Assembly: GCF_000403645.1 (NCBI RefSeq)
Contig: NC_021313.1
Location: 1,941,014-2,005,013 of the forward strand
Length of the DNA stretch: 64,000 nucleotides
Direction: 5' to 3'
Origin: Salinarchaeum sp. Harcht-Bsk1
Lineage (GTDB): Archaea > Halobacteriota > Halobacteria > Halobacteriales > Salinarchaeaceae
Part shown: piece by piece, positions 34,867 to 43,608 of the stretch
Position numbering within the stretch: the stretch's first letter is position 1
Layout of the letters: the number at the start of each line of letters is the position of its first letter
Translations under genes and position numbers: made by a program
The notes under the pieces: generated by a model
The model's database searches: none
What the model was told of the DNA's origin: nothing
The model's input: only the letters and a program-made list of their open reading frames with translations

Positions 34867-37050
34867 CTATTCGTCCGTGCCCCCCGCGAGCGGCAGCCGG
34901 AGTGAGACCACGCTTCCCTCGGTGTCCCTGTCGTCGTAGGCCAGTTGCCCGCCGACGTCGTCGACGATCCAGCGCGTCAGCAGGAGACCCATCCCGCTCC
35001 CGTGACGGAGCTGTGTCTGCTCGTCGCGCACCTCGGCGTCGACCATCGCCCACTCGTCGTCGGCGATCCCGTTCCCGTCGTCGACGATCTCGACGACGGC
35101 GTCCGCTCCTTCTCGCGTCGCCGTGACGGTCACTGCCGGGGCCTCGCTGGCGTTGTGTTCGACGCCGTTCTCGACGAGTTGCTCGACGGCCACCTCGACT
35201 CGCGGGTCGACGGGGAGCGGGCCCGACGCGTCGACCCGAACCTCGATCGTGGCTGCTGGGAACTGCGACCGCTGCCGCTTTGCGACCGACTCGATCGACG
35301 ATCGGAGTTCGGCCGGCTCCGAGCCGCGGTGGGGGTCGAGGATCGAGTCCATCATCACCTTCGCCTTCTCGCTGGTCGTGAGGAGGTTCGTCGCGGCGTC
35401 GGTGAGGCGATCGAGGTGGTCGAGCGTCGCCTCGTCGTCGATCTCTTCCGCGACGAGGTCCGCGTAGCCACGGACCGTATTGAGGTCGTTGCGGATATTG
35501 TGCCGGAGGAGCCGGTGTAGCACGTGGAGGAGCCGCTCCCGTTCCTTGATTTCCGAAATGTCTCGCCCCTCGGGGACGAGCAGCGTCACCTCGCCGTCGC
35601 GGTCGGTGATCGGTCGGATCGAGAAGTCGATCACGGCGACGCGGTCGTGACCGACCACCCGTAACTCGTCGCGAAAGATCTCTCCGTCAATCGCGCGTTG
35701 AAATCCCCGTTTCACCGCTTCTTCGTCGGCCTCGCCGGTGAACTCGAGAGCGTCCCACAGTGGGGTGCCGATGGCATCGTCCCGCGAGGCACCCGCGAAG
35801 GCCAGCCCGGCCTGATTGACCTCGACGATGTTGCCGTCGGTGTCGACCAGCCCGGTGAACTGGTAGGTGTTGTTGAACACCGCCTCGAACCGACGCTCCC
35901 GCTGCAGCCGATCGGACACGTCGCGACCGATGCCGACGAGTTCTGCGTGAGCGTCGGCGTCCGTCTCTCTGGGAGCACCCGTCAACTCGTAGGGTATCTC
36001 CTCCCCCGACTTCGTGCGGAGTGCGGCCCGGACCGTCGTGGCCTCACCTCGTTCGAGCACCCGCTGCACGTGTTCGCGGACGCGATCCCGGTCCGCTTCC
36101 GCGACGAAATCGAGTGGCGACATCCCCGCGATCTCTGCGTCGATGTAGCCGGTCACCTCCTCGAAGCGATCGTTCCACCGAGTGAACGATCCAGTTTCGT
36201 CGAACGCGTACAGGGGGTCCGGAATCGCCTCGAGGATGCTCTCCGTGAACGCCTGTTCGCTCCGCAGGGACTGTTCGCGCTCCAGTCGCTCGGTGACGTC
36301 CTGAATCGCGCCTCTGAGGCGAACGACCTCGCCGTCCTCGACCTGCGGGACGCCGCGGGTCTTGACCCAGCGCTGCTCGCCGTGCGTGGTGCGTATCCGT
36401 AGTTCGTGATCGAAGGGTTCGCCCTCGGCCAGTGCCCGATCGACCGCGTTCCGTATCACGGGGCGGTCCTCGGGGTGGTAGAACTCGATGGCCTCGTCCA
36501 CCGACGGCGACGCCTGGAGCGGCAGGCCGTGGATCCGCTTGGCCTGGTCGGTCCATCGGAGCGTTTCGCTCGTCGAATCGAGTTCCCAGCCGCCGACGTT
36601 CGCCAGCTGCTGGGTGTGCGCGAAGAGGTCGTTCTGGCGGTGCAGGCGCTCCTGGTAGGCCTTGCGCTGGGAGACGTCGACGATGATGCCCTCGAGCGCG
36701 GTCGTCCCGCCGTTCTCGACGACGGGAACGCCGCGTTCGAACACGTGTTTCGTCTCGCCCGTCCGCGTCTCGATTCGGTAGTTGGCCGTAAACTGGCGCC
36801 GCTCCTCGACTGCACGCTGCACGGTGCGCTCGAGGTCGTCGTGGTCCGCTGCGAGGACGAGACTCCCGTAGCTGACGTCGTTCGCTTCGAATTCGGCCGA
36901 GTCGTAGCCGGTAAGTGACTCGACTTGCCCGCGCAGGAACGTCATCTTCCACGGTGCCTCCGGCTCACAGCGGTAGGCGATCCCCGGCAGGTTGTCGACG
37001 AACCGGTCGAGCACCTCGCTCGCGTCCTCCGGCGCGCTGGGGTCGAACAC
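34867..37050 (-). CDS. Multi-PAS sensor histidine kinase
   Basis: 727 residues, no membrane helix, so a cytoplasmic sensor. Four PAS/PAC modules (about 12-130, 145-265, 270-385, 390-500), each ending in a DVSQR/DVTERLERE-type linker. The dimerisation box carries the phosphoacceptor His517 (LLRHNIRNDLNTVRGYADL). The ATPase domain has the N-box VEQLVENGVEHN, G1 DDGNGI and G2 GSGMGLLLTRWIV. The stimulus is unknown. No receiver-domain gene is adjacent, which is usual for haloarchaeal kinases. Confidence 0.93.
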   Translation of the reverse strand: MFDPSAPEDASEVLDRFVDNLPGIAYRCEPEAPWKMTFLRGQVESLTGYDSAEFEANDVSYGSLVLAADHDDLERTVQRAVEERRQFTANYRIETRTGETKHVFERGVPVVENGGTTALEGIIVDVSQRKAYQERLHRQNDLFAHTQQLANVGGWELDSTSETLRWTDQAKRIHGLPLQASPSVDEAIEFYHPEDRPVIRNAVDRALAEGEPFDHELRIRTTHGEQRWVKTRGVPQVEDGEVVRLRGAIQDVTERLEREQSLRSEQAFTESILEAIPDPLYAFDETGSFTRWNDRFEEVTGYIDAEIAGMSPLDFVAEADRDRVREHVQRVLERGEATTVRAALRTKSGEEIPYELTGAPRETDADAHAELVGIGRDVSDRLQRERRFEAVFNNTYQFTGLVDTDGNIVEVNQAGLAFAGASRDDAIGTPLWDALEFTGEADEEAVKRGFQRAIDGEIFRDELRVVGHDRVAVIDFSIRPITDRDGEVTLLVPEGRDISEIKERERLLHVLHRLLRHNIRNDLNTVRGYADLVAEEIDDEATLDHLDRLTDAATNLLTTSEKAKVMMDSILDPHRGSEPAELRSSIESVAKRQRSQFPAATIEVRVDASGPLPVDPRVEVAVEQLVENGVEHNASEAPAVTVTATREGADAVVEIVDDGNGIADDEWAMVDAEVRDEQTQLRHGSGMGLLLTRWIVDDVGGQLAYDDRDTEGSVVSLRLPLAGGTDE

Positions 37051-37189
37051 GTTCGGTATGCGTCACGCACCTTCTCTGCTCACGGTGTTAAGCGCAGCGG
37101 CCACAGCCCCACCCGTCCGGCTTCGGGCCGGCGGAAGCAAACTGGCCTGGAGTCGGTCGTACCTGGGAACCGCGCCTCCGCCGACGCAA

Positions 37190-37199
37190 CCCTTTTTAC
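37190..37199 (+). promoter_or_regulatory. TATA-like box upstream of double winged-helix gene
   Basis: CCTTTTTACC about 60 nt before the ATG at 37256; a leadered transcript would be implied. Confidence 0.3.
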
Positions 37200-37255
37200 C
37201 ACGCGCCTCGGGTCATAAGCAACGGACGTAACCGTCCGCTCACCCTACTCCACAC

Positions 37256-37867
37256 ATGACCGACCGGGGCGTCGACGAGGACAAGCGGGCCACGCTACGG
37301 CGGTTCGCAGCCCTCGGTGCGACGATCCCGGCGGGTCTCGCCGCCTCCGGGTCGGCCGCCGCCGAGGGGAGCGACGCTCGCGAGGCCCTCGTCGGCTACC
37401 TCTCGGCGACCCCCGGCGCGCACTTCTCGAAAGTCCGCGACGATCTCCGCCTGGGCACCGGCGAGACCCAGCACCACCTCCGCCAGCTGATCGACGACGG
37501 TGCGATCGTCCGCGAGGACGACGGCGACTACGCTCGGTACTACCCCGCAGCGACGTTCTCGGCCCCCGAGCGTACGGCGCTCGCCGCGCTCCGGAAGGAG
37601 ACGCCGCGAGCGATGGTCCTCGCCTTGCTCCGTGAACCGGGACAGTCCGGGGCGAGCCTCGCGGAGTCCGTCGGCGTCTCGCGACCGACGATCAGCAGAC
37701 AGGCCGCCAGTCTCGAGGCCGACGGACTCCTGGAACGCGACGACGGCTACCGGCTCCAGCAGCCCGAGACCGTCCTCGCGCTCGTCGTGCGCTACGCCGA
37801 CTCATTCGACGCCGACGCCGTCGCGCTCGCTGGCGAGGCCGACGGCCTGATCGCGTTCGACCCCTGA
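37256..37867 (+). CDS. Tandem winged-helix regulator with signal-like N-terminus
   Basis: 203 residues. Two winged helices: ~40-100 (LSATPGAHFSKVRDDLRLGTGETQHHLRQL) and ~115-175 (LLREPGQSGASLAESVGVSRPTISRQAASL). The N-terminal 37 residues read DEDKRATLRRFAALGATIPAG..., i.e. twin Arg, a hydrophobic Ala/Gly-rich run and an Ala-x-Ala end like a Tat signal or weak membrane anchor. That is odd for a DNA-binding protein and may mean a membrane-tethered regulator. Target unknown. Confidence 0.82.
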   Translation: MTDRGVDEDKRATLRRFAALGATIPAGLAASGSAAAEGSDAREALVGYLSATPGAHFSKVRDDLRLGTGETQHHLRQLIDDGAIVREDDGDYARYYPAATFSAPERTALAALRKETPRAMVLALLREPGQSGASLAESVGVSRPTISRQAASLEADGLLERDDGYRLQQPETVLALVVRYADSFDADAVALAGEADGLIAFDP

Positions 37868-38585
37868 AGCGGGCAGCAGCCGTCTTCCTACTCCACCGAA
37901 CACCCGCGGAGCGACGGCTCGGCGACTCGACTCGCCGTGGAGGTCTCGCCGTCGGTCGCCGATCGCACGCCGTATCGTCGCGACGGCAGCCGGCACTGGT
38001 CGCTCGGTGCGACAGTCGCTATAGCAGCAGGACTGGAACCCGGGGTCGTCGTCGGAGCCTCCGGCCTGCGACGCGAGGTGGCTGCGACGACGCGTGTCGA
38101 CCTCGTCAGAGCGCTCGCGAAGCGCGGCGATCTGGCGGCGGAGCGGGCGTTCGTCGGTGGAGTCGAGGGCTATGAGGTCCTCGCGGATCCCCGCGAGTCG
38201 CTCGCGGACACGGGACAGCGGGTGTCGCCGCGACGCCGCCGTCTCGGGTCGTAGTGGGCTCCCGCAGTGGGTCCGGTTCGGACGTGCTCCACTCGTTTCT
38301 ATACGCGCTAGCCCGTTGAATATATAATTGATATATCGTGTGGGGTCGGCTCCGTAGCTCTCCGCACGACTCACTTCTTGCGTTGTGGTCGAACGACCGG
38401 CCTCGAAATATAGCAGTCATCGCAGGGAGCACCGAGACGAAGTTCCGGAGCCATTCGAGATTCGAAACTACCGACCGGACGAAAACCCCCGGCAACGGCA
38501 CCGACTCGAACGCCGATCGCCGGGGAACGAAACCGCGACAGCGACGTGAAACTCCGACGGAAAGGGGTCGGCGCGGATGGGCCCC
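37868..38585. other. Unassigned 0.7-kb stretch
   Basis: No gene I can support. A minus-strand frame over about 38000-38215 has coding-like content (RVRERLAGIREDLIALDS, a heptad-type helix) but no start codon after the A/T-rich patch at 38316-38340 (two near-palindromic TATATA motifs that look like a promoter). Upstream coding-like content lies in a different frame, so a decayed gene is possible. Confidence 0.35.
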
Positions 38586-38828
38586 TTACACGGTCACTTT
38601 CCACGTTGTCGACGAGGAGTACCCCCATCGCTCGACGTCGACGTCGAGGTCGCCGTCCGCGATCGCTGTCATGTTCGTGCCGACCTCCTTCGCGCTCATC
38701 CCGAGCTCCTCAGCGATCAGCCGCGACTTGAAGTACGTCTTCATCGGCGCCTTCTCGCGGAGGTAGCCGAGGATCTGGTGTTGTTTGTCGGAGAGACTTG
38801 CAGTCGACGCCGCGGCAGTGGCGCTCAT
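38586..38828 (-). CDS. Small conserved haloarchaeal protein with HTH-like fold
   Basis: 80 residues from MSATAAASTASLSDKQHQIL. Content: KQHQILGYLREKAPMKTYFK, SRLIAEELGMSAKEVGTNM, VDVERWGYSSSTTWKVTV. It reads as a winged-helix-like domain. I recognise the family as a conserved haloarchaeal protein of unknown function. The frame continues upstream to 39152 but with non-haloarchaeal composition; 38828 is preferred. Confidence 0.82.
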   Translation of the reverse strand: MSATAAASTASLSDKQHQILGYLREKAPMKTYFKSRLIAEELGMSAKEVGTNMTAIADGDLDVDVERWGYSSSTTWKVTV

Positions 38829-39117
38829 ACTCCACTGGAGGGCTGTGTCCCCCTTCATGCGTTTGGTACGGTCGTGTAACGCCGCGCTTGCTTGCGATTT
38901 TCTGCAAGAAGTGGTTCGTCCTCGTTCCGTCGGTAGGCTCCGCGCGGTTCGATCGACCGTCGTTGGTACGGTCGGGTACGCTTCGATTGAGCGGTCGGGC
39001 GGTCCCGGAACGCGACCACTCCCTCGAACGTAGCGGCCACCGTTCACTCCGGCCTCTGGGGACGCGCGAGCTATACACCGCTGGCGAGGGGCGCAGCGCC
39101 TCGGGAGCTGTTTTTCA
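38829..39117. other. Intergenic stretch
   Basis: Between the 80-residue protein gene and the PAC2 gene. No supported gene on either strand. It should hold the promoter of the minus-strand gene, but no clear TATA box is seen. Confidence 0.35.
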
Positions 39118-39161
39118 TGAACGTTTTTGCAGCGCGCTGGAGCGCGCTGCAAAAAGGTTCA
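39118..39161 (-). terminator. Long stem-loop at the 3' end of the PAC2 gene
   Basis: Nearly perfect 21-bp stem (TGAAC, one G:G mismatch, TTTTTGCAGCGCGCT) with a 2-nt GG loop. The stop codon of the PAC2 gene lies in its outer arm. T-runs flank the core on either strand. Likely a transcript 3'-end structure. Confidence 0.6.
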
Positions 39162-39899
39162 TTGGTACATCCTGAGCGGCTTTGCCTCCGAACTCGCCTC
39201 CTGCTGGGCCTCCTGGAGCTTCTTCGCGAGTTCCTCGCGGCGCTCCTGGACGTCTTCGGCCTGCTCGACGAGGGCCTCGGTGTCGACCTCGACGTCCGTG
39301 AGCGGGGCGATGCCCTCCCGGATGAGGACGCGCGCCGCTTCGGGGTCGGGGAACTGGGGATTCGACTCGACGACCAGTCCGTAGCCCGGGACGTCGCGTT
39401 CGGAGGCGGCGGCTACCAGCGCGCCGGTGGGCCCGGAGATCGCACCGTGTTCGTCGGGCGTCCCGATCTCGAGGTCGTCGAGGCGGTCGCCCGCCCCGCC
39501 CGTCGCGACGCCGAACAGCCCGGGTGGCGTCGAGCGATCCTCGCTGGCGTAGCCGCTGCAGTAGATCGGCGTGACGTCATCGGTCTCGAGCCAGCCGGTG
39601 ACGCAGTCGGCGAAGGTGGGCGCTGCCTGCGGCGAGACGGGGACGTCGCTCTGGAGTGCGACGAGGTTCGACGCCTCGTCGGCGTAGAGCCTGACCGGCG
39701 GTCTGACGTCACGCTCGCCAGCGGCGTAGACGCCGAGTTTGGGGAGTCCCTCGCAGGTGATGCTCGCATAGCGGGTCATTCCCAGGGTCTCCACGAGGTG
39801 GTCGGTCGCGATCTTGCCGACGAGGCCGACGCCCGGCAGCCCCTCGACCAGCGTCGGCGCGTCGAGTTCCAGGTCGGCCTGAACCGTGATGCCTGCCAT
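39159..39899 (-). CDS. PAC2-family protein (proteasome assembly chaperone-like)
   Basis: 246 residues. Typical start TLVEGLPGVGLVGKIATDHLVETLG, then a phosphorylase-like alpha/beta fold (CSGYASEDRSTPPGLFGVATGGAG, EHGAISGPTGALVAAASERD). The C-terminal ~40 residues form a coiled coil (EQAEDVQERREELAKKLQE). Archaeal relatives are thought to act as proteasome assembly chaperones, but this is by homology only. A 44-nt hairpin overlaps its stop codon. Confidence 0.88.
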   Translation of the reverse strand: MAGITVQADLELDAPTLVEGLPGVGLVGKIATDHLVETLGMTRYASITCEGLPKLGVYAAGERDVRPPVRLYADEASNLVALQSDVPVSPQAAPTFADCVTGWLETDDVTPIYCSGYASEDRSTPPGLFGVATGGAGDRLDDLEIGTPDEHGAISGPTGALVAAASERDVPGYGLVVESNPQFPDPEAARVLIREGIAPLTDVEVDTEALVEQAEDVQERREELAKKLQEAQQEASSEAKPLRMYQ

Positions 39900-40075
39900 A
39901 GCGGCGTTTGGAGGGGAACCCGCTTAATGGTGCGCCACGGTGGGGCTCGCCCCGTCCGATCCCGACGCGTCCCCGCCTGGATCGCGACCGACCTCGCTCC
40001 CATCGCAACGCCGCCGCCCCTATCGGCCCCCGAACCGACACCCACAAGCCCGGCCCACTCCCGAGGTCGAACCGA

Positions 40076-40987
40076 ATGCACGAGGTCCTCGAGCGCTACG
40101 AACCGATCGTCGACGAGTTCGACGCCTTCGCGGCGGCGATCGAGCGACCGCTCGGGAAGACCGTCCGGGTGAACACCATCAAGGCTGACGTCGATCGGGT
40201 CCGGGAGGCGTTCGACGAGGCCGGCATCGACGCCGAACCGACCGACTGGAACCCGGAACTCCTCGCCGTGGACACGGACGGCCCTGGCGCGACCTGGCCC
40301 GCTTTCCACGGCTGGATCCACACGCAGGAGGCGGTCTCCACGCTGCCGCCGATCGCGCTCGATCCCGACCCGTCCGATACGGTCTGGGACGCTTGCGCGG
40401 CGCCGGGCAGCAAGACGACGCAGCTCGCGGCGACGATGGACGATCGCGGCCGGATCGTCGCGAACGACCGGAACATGGGTCGGCTGTCGGCGCTCCGGTT
40501 CAACGCCGAGCGCCTCGGCGTGACGAACGCCGTCGTCACGAACCGCGACGCCCGGAATTACTCGCTCGACCCGCTCGAGGTCGACGCCTTCGACGCGGCG
40601 CTCGTCGACGCGCCCTGCTCCGGCGAGGGCACGCTCCGGAAGAATCCCGCGGCGCTCGAGACCTGGAGCGAGGGCTTTCTCACCGACGTGTCGGGCGTCC
40701 AGACCGACATCTTGCGCCGTGCGATCCAGGCGACCAGGCCCGGCGGCCGGGTCGTCTACTCGACGTGCACTTACGCACCCGAGGAGAACGAGGCGGTCCT
40801 CGACGCGGTTCTGGAACAGGAGGCGTGTCGCATCGTCGAGCAGGAACTGCCCCTCGAATCCCGACCCGGCGTCACGGAGTGGCAGGGAGACTCGTTCGAT
40901 CCGAGCGTCGAGCGCGCCGCTCGCGTGTATCCGCACCTGAACGACACCGGCGGGTTCTTCCTCGCGACGCTGGAGGTGGGCCGATGA
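40076..40987 (+). CDS. NOP2/Sun-family RNA cytosine-C5 methyltransferase
   Basis: 303 residues. Methylates C5 of cytosine in rRNA or tRNA using S-adenosylmethionine. SAM-binding DACAAPGSKTTQLA near residue 103; catalytic Cys pair in VDAPCSGEGT (motif IV) and YSTCTYAPEENE (motif VI). Only a short N-terminal RNA-binding part precedes the Rossmann core. ATG chosen at MHEVLERYEP. Its stop codon overlaps the start of the following PUA-like gene, which probably supplies the missing RNA-binding module. Confidence 0.92.
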   Translation: MHEVLERYEPIVDEFDAFAAAIERPLGKTVRVNTIKADVDRVREAFDEAGIDAEPTDWNPELLAVDTDGPGATWPAFHGWIHTQEAVSTLPPIALDPDPSDTVWDACAAPGSKTTQLAATMDDRGRIVANDRNMGRLSALRFNAERLGVTNAVVTNRDARNYSLDPLEVDAFDAALVDAPCSGEGTLRKNPAALETWSEGFLTDVSGVQTDILRRAIQATRPGGRVVYSTCTYAPEENEAVLDAVLEQEACRIVEQELPLESRPGVTEWQGDSFDPSVERAARVYPHLNDTGGFFLATLEVGR

Positions 40988-41589
40988 GCGACGACGAGAC
41001 CTACCTCGGGCTCGGTGAGGGCGAGGCAGCTCCAGACGAGCACGACACCACATCCGACGCGAGCGACAGAACCGAAACCGACCTCGATGAGAACGTCAGC
41101 CACCGCTTCGATCGCCTCGCGCCGACGGACGCCGAACGAACCGTCGCCGGGCGGCCCTCCCGCGAGGCCGTTCTGCAGTGGTGGGACGACCGATTCGGGA
41201 TCCCGCCGGCGACCTTCGCCGAGCACACGCTCTGGGAGAAGGGCAACGGGAAGCTGTGGGTGCTGGCCGGCGACGCGGCAGATCCCAGCGACGTCGAGGC
41301 CGTCGGAATGACGTTCCTGCGGACGCGCCAGGAGCACTGGAAGCCCACGACCGACGCCGTCCAGCGGTTCGGCGACGCGGCCACGCAGAACGTCATCGAA
41401 CTGAAAAGAGAGGAGGCCCGGCGCTTCGCCGCCGGCGAGGACCAGTCGATCGATCGCTGGGACGGCGACTGGGGATACCTGATCGCCGCCCACGAACTTG
41501 CCGGCGACCGCGCGATCCTCGGCGTCGGGCTGTACGTCCACGGCGAACTGCGCTCGATGGTGCCCAAAGGCCGTCGGCGGGACCTGTGA
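40984..41589 (+). CDS. PUA-like RNA-binding partner of the NOP2/Sun methyltransferase
   Basis: 201 residues, ATGA overlap with the methyltransferase gene. After an acidic 45-residue leader, the body reads FGIPPATFAEHTLWEKGNGK, KPTTDAVQRFGDAATQNVIEL, and ends ILGVGLYVHGELRSMVPKGR. That layout resembles the PUA-like C-terminal domain attached to bacterial RsmF/NOP2-type methyltransferases. I infer a split two-subunit enzyme. The family is known in haloarchaea without an assigned function. Confidence 0.82.
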   Translation: MSDDETYLGLGEGEAAPDEHDTTSDASDRTETDLDENVSHRFDRLAPTDAERTVAGRPSREAVLQWWDDRFGIPPATFAEHTLWEKGNGKLWVLAGDAADPSDVEAVGMTFLRTRQEHWKPTTDAVQRFGDAATQNVIELKREEARRFAAGEDQSIDRWDGDWGYLIAAHELAGDRAILGVGLYVHGELRSMVPKGRRRDL

Positions 41590-41721
41590 GGGAAGGGCGA
41601 CGCGTCCCGGTGGTCGTTTCAGACGCTCGCGTTCCGATCCTGACCGATCGCGCTTCGATTTCGGTTGCTCCCACTCCGATTTCCTTCACTCGCGATCCAG
41701 GGCGCCCGCGCTCCGACAGGA

Positions 41722-42183
41722 TCAGTCCGCGAGGTCCTCGTCGGCGTGGCGAACGAGGTGGACGTCGTACTGTGGATCGTCGGAGACCGGTGAACCGACG
41801 CTCGCGACGGGGGTAACGACGGAGCCGGCGTTCGCGGTGCCGATGAAGAGTACCGACGCCTCGAGATCCCCGGCGACCTGGCGGATTCGCCGGACGACGT
41901 CCGTCGTCATCGACGCGCGATAGTCCGTCTCCTCGGTGGTCTCGACCCGGACCTCGGCGTCCGGTGCGATCTCGCGGGCGGCCGCACGCAGCCCCCGTTC
42001 GATCCGGTCGGCGTCGTAGGGTTCGCCCGGATCGATCCACCCCTTCTCGCGAGCGTAGTCCGTGCTGGGCGGAACGACGACCAGCGCGACGACGCGCTCG
42101 TCCATGACGCGGCCGAACTCGCCGGCCCGGCGGAGCGCGGTTCTGGACAGCGGCGAGTCGTCGAAGGGGACCAGATAGCTCAT
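41722..42183 (-). CDS. Universal stress protein (UspA family)
   Basis: 153 residues. Starts MSYLVPFDDSPLSRTALRRA with the usual nucleotide-binding Asp. The ATP-binding G-2x-G-9x-G-S/T pattern near the C-terminus is only partly kept (GTANAGSVVTPVASVGSPV). Cytoplasmic, function in stress response inferred from family only. TATA-like GACTAAACG about 27 nt upstream. Confidence 0.85.
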   Translation of the reverse strand: MSYLVPFDDSPLSRTALRRAGEFGRVMDERVVALVVVPPSTDYAREKGWIDPGEPYDADRIERGLRAAAREIAPDAEVRVETTEETDYRASMTTDVVRRIRQVAGDLEASVLFIGTANAGSVVTPVASVGSPVSDDPQYDVHLVRHADEDLAD

Positions 42184-42285
42184 ATCGGGACAGTGGCGGC
42201 TGGGCGTTTAGTCGTTGGGTCGGGAGAACGCTACGCGCCGCTCGCGGTGGTCGGCGTCGGGACGGGTCTATCGCCACTTCGCGCG

Positions 42286-43413
42286 TCAGTCGTCGCTGAA
42301 GGGCATCGCCGCCGGCGTTCCGGAGCGCTTCGACCGGCCAGCTGGATCGTCTTGGCCGATGGTGACGTCGGCATCGGGGTCCGAGCTCTCGGCTTCCCCC
42401 GCTGTGGCGTGTGCGGGCGTCGCGTGGCCGGCCGTCCCTTCCGAACCCGTGGCGTCGCTGGCCGCATCGTCCGAGACCGTGCTGTCACTGGCAGTACCGT
42501 CTTCAGGCGCACCGTCACTGGTCGTGACCTCCGTAGCTTTCGCGTCCTCGAGGTCGTGGTAGGCCTTCCGGAGCGTCACCGGCGAGACGCCGGCGGCGTC
42601 GGCCGCGTCGCACTGGGTCAGCCCGTGGCCGCAGTCTTGTGCAGCCGTGTAGAGACAGCCAGCCGCGAACCCGCTGGGGTCGCGACCGCCGGCGATCGCC
42701 GCCTCGCGACCGAGCGCGGCGAGTTCGAGTGCGCGCCGCTCGATGGCGTCCGGCAGGTCGAGCGCCGAGGCGAACCGGGGGACGTACTCCGCCGGGTCGA
42801 TCGGACCGGTCGGCAGGCCGAGTTCGCGGTTCAGCGCGTCGTAGGCGGCCCGGAGTTCGCTCTCGTCCGCGCGAGCGTCCGCGACGACCTCGTCGATCGT
42901 CCGCGAGATCGAACGGGTCCGGCAGACGGCGTAGACGGTCGCGGCGGCGAACCCCTCGAGCGAGCGCCCCTGAAGGAGTTCGGCGGACTGTGCGGAGTCG
43001 AAGAGTGCGCATGCCTGCTCGCAGACGTCCTGGGGTAACTCGAGGCGGTCGACGAGTCGCCTGATCTCCGTGTAGGAGTACACCTTGTTGCGGTCCTGCT
43101 TCGTCGCGATCTGTGCGCGGCTGTGTTCGCGGCGCATCCGCACGAGCCGTCGGCGCTTGCGGCCGGTGAGCCGGACCGAGCCGCTGCCATCGCCGTGGCC
43201 GATTTCGGTGCTCAGTCCGCGGTCGTGTCGGCTCCTCGTCAGCGGCGCGCCGGTGCGTTCGCGGTTCGTCTCCTCGCCCTGGAAGGAGCGCCACTCGGGG
43301 CCGCGGTCGAGGCGGTCGGCGTCGACGACCAGGCCGCAGTCGGTGCAGATCGTCTCGTCACCCTCCCGGGCGAGCGCGCCTGTGCATTCGGGGCATCCGT
43401 CGTCCGTCGTCAT
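42286..43413 (-). CDS. tfb: Transcription initiation factor IIB (TFB paralogue)
   Basis: Bridges TBP-bound promoters to RNA polymerase. 375 residues. N-terminal zinc ribbon (CPECTG...CTDCGLVVD), B-reader/linker (GPEWRSFQGEETNRERTGAP), two cyclin-fold repeats (about 105-195 and 200-290, including SLEGFAAATVYAVCR and DPSGFAAGCLYTAAQ). Residues ~298-375 are a Ser/Asp/Ala/Thr-rich tail ending MPFSDD, absent from most TFBs. A TATA box (ATTTAAATAA) stands ~30 nt upstream; a GTG one codon before the ATG at 43413 could also be used. Haloarchaea carry several TFBs. Confidence 0.95.
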   Translation of the reverse strand: MTTDDGCPECTGALAREGDETICTDCGLVVDADRLDRGPEWRSFQGEETNRERTGAPLTRSRHDRGLSTEIGHGDGSGSVRLTGRKRRRLVRMRREHSRAQIATKQDRNKVYSYTEIRRLVDRLELPQDVCEQACALFDSAQSAELLQGRSLEGFAAATVYAVCRTRSISRTIDEVVADARADESELRAAYDALNRELGLPTGPIDPAEYVPRFASALDLPDAIERRALELAALGREAAIAGGRDPSGFAAGCLYTAAQDCGHGLTQCDAADAAGVSPVTLRKAYHDLEDAKATEVTTSDGAPEDGTASDSTVSDDAASDATGSEGTAGHATPAHATAGEAESSDPDADVTIGQDDPAGRSKRSGTPAAMPFSDD

Positions 43414-43439
43414 CACGAGTGGAGCTACGCAGGGAAGGG

Positions 43440-43450
43440 TTATTTAAATC
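43440..43450 (-). promoter_or_regulatory. TATA box of the tfb gene
   Basis: ATTTAAATAA on the minus strand, ~30 nt before the start codon, the clearest TATA box in this part of the window. Confidence 0.65.
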
Positions 43451-43573
43451 GTGCTGTCAGCGCAACGAACCCGCAGGAAGCGGGGTGGCGAACGTACCGG
43501 TTACCGGTACGTTCTCGTGGGCGCAGGGAGGACTCGTCGGCCGCCGCCGACGAAGGACCGTAACTACGAACGA

Positions 43574-43583
43574 AAATTTTAAC
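43574..43583 (+). promoter_or_regulatory. TATA box of the 43609 gene
   Basis: AAATTTTAAC about 30 nt before the ATG at 43609. Confidence 0.55.
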
Positions 43584-43608
43584 AAGTGATAGTCGGAACT
43601 ATCTGCCG

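Noticed and set aside
38586-39152. Longer version of the 80-residue protein
   Set aside because: The upstream extension is Arg/Pro/Cys-rich and unlike haloarchaeal proteins; homologous-looking sequence begins at MSATAAAS.
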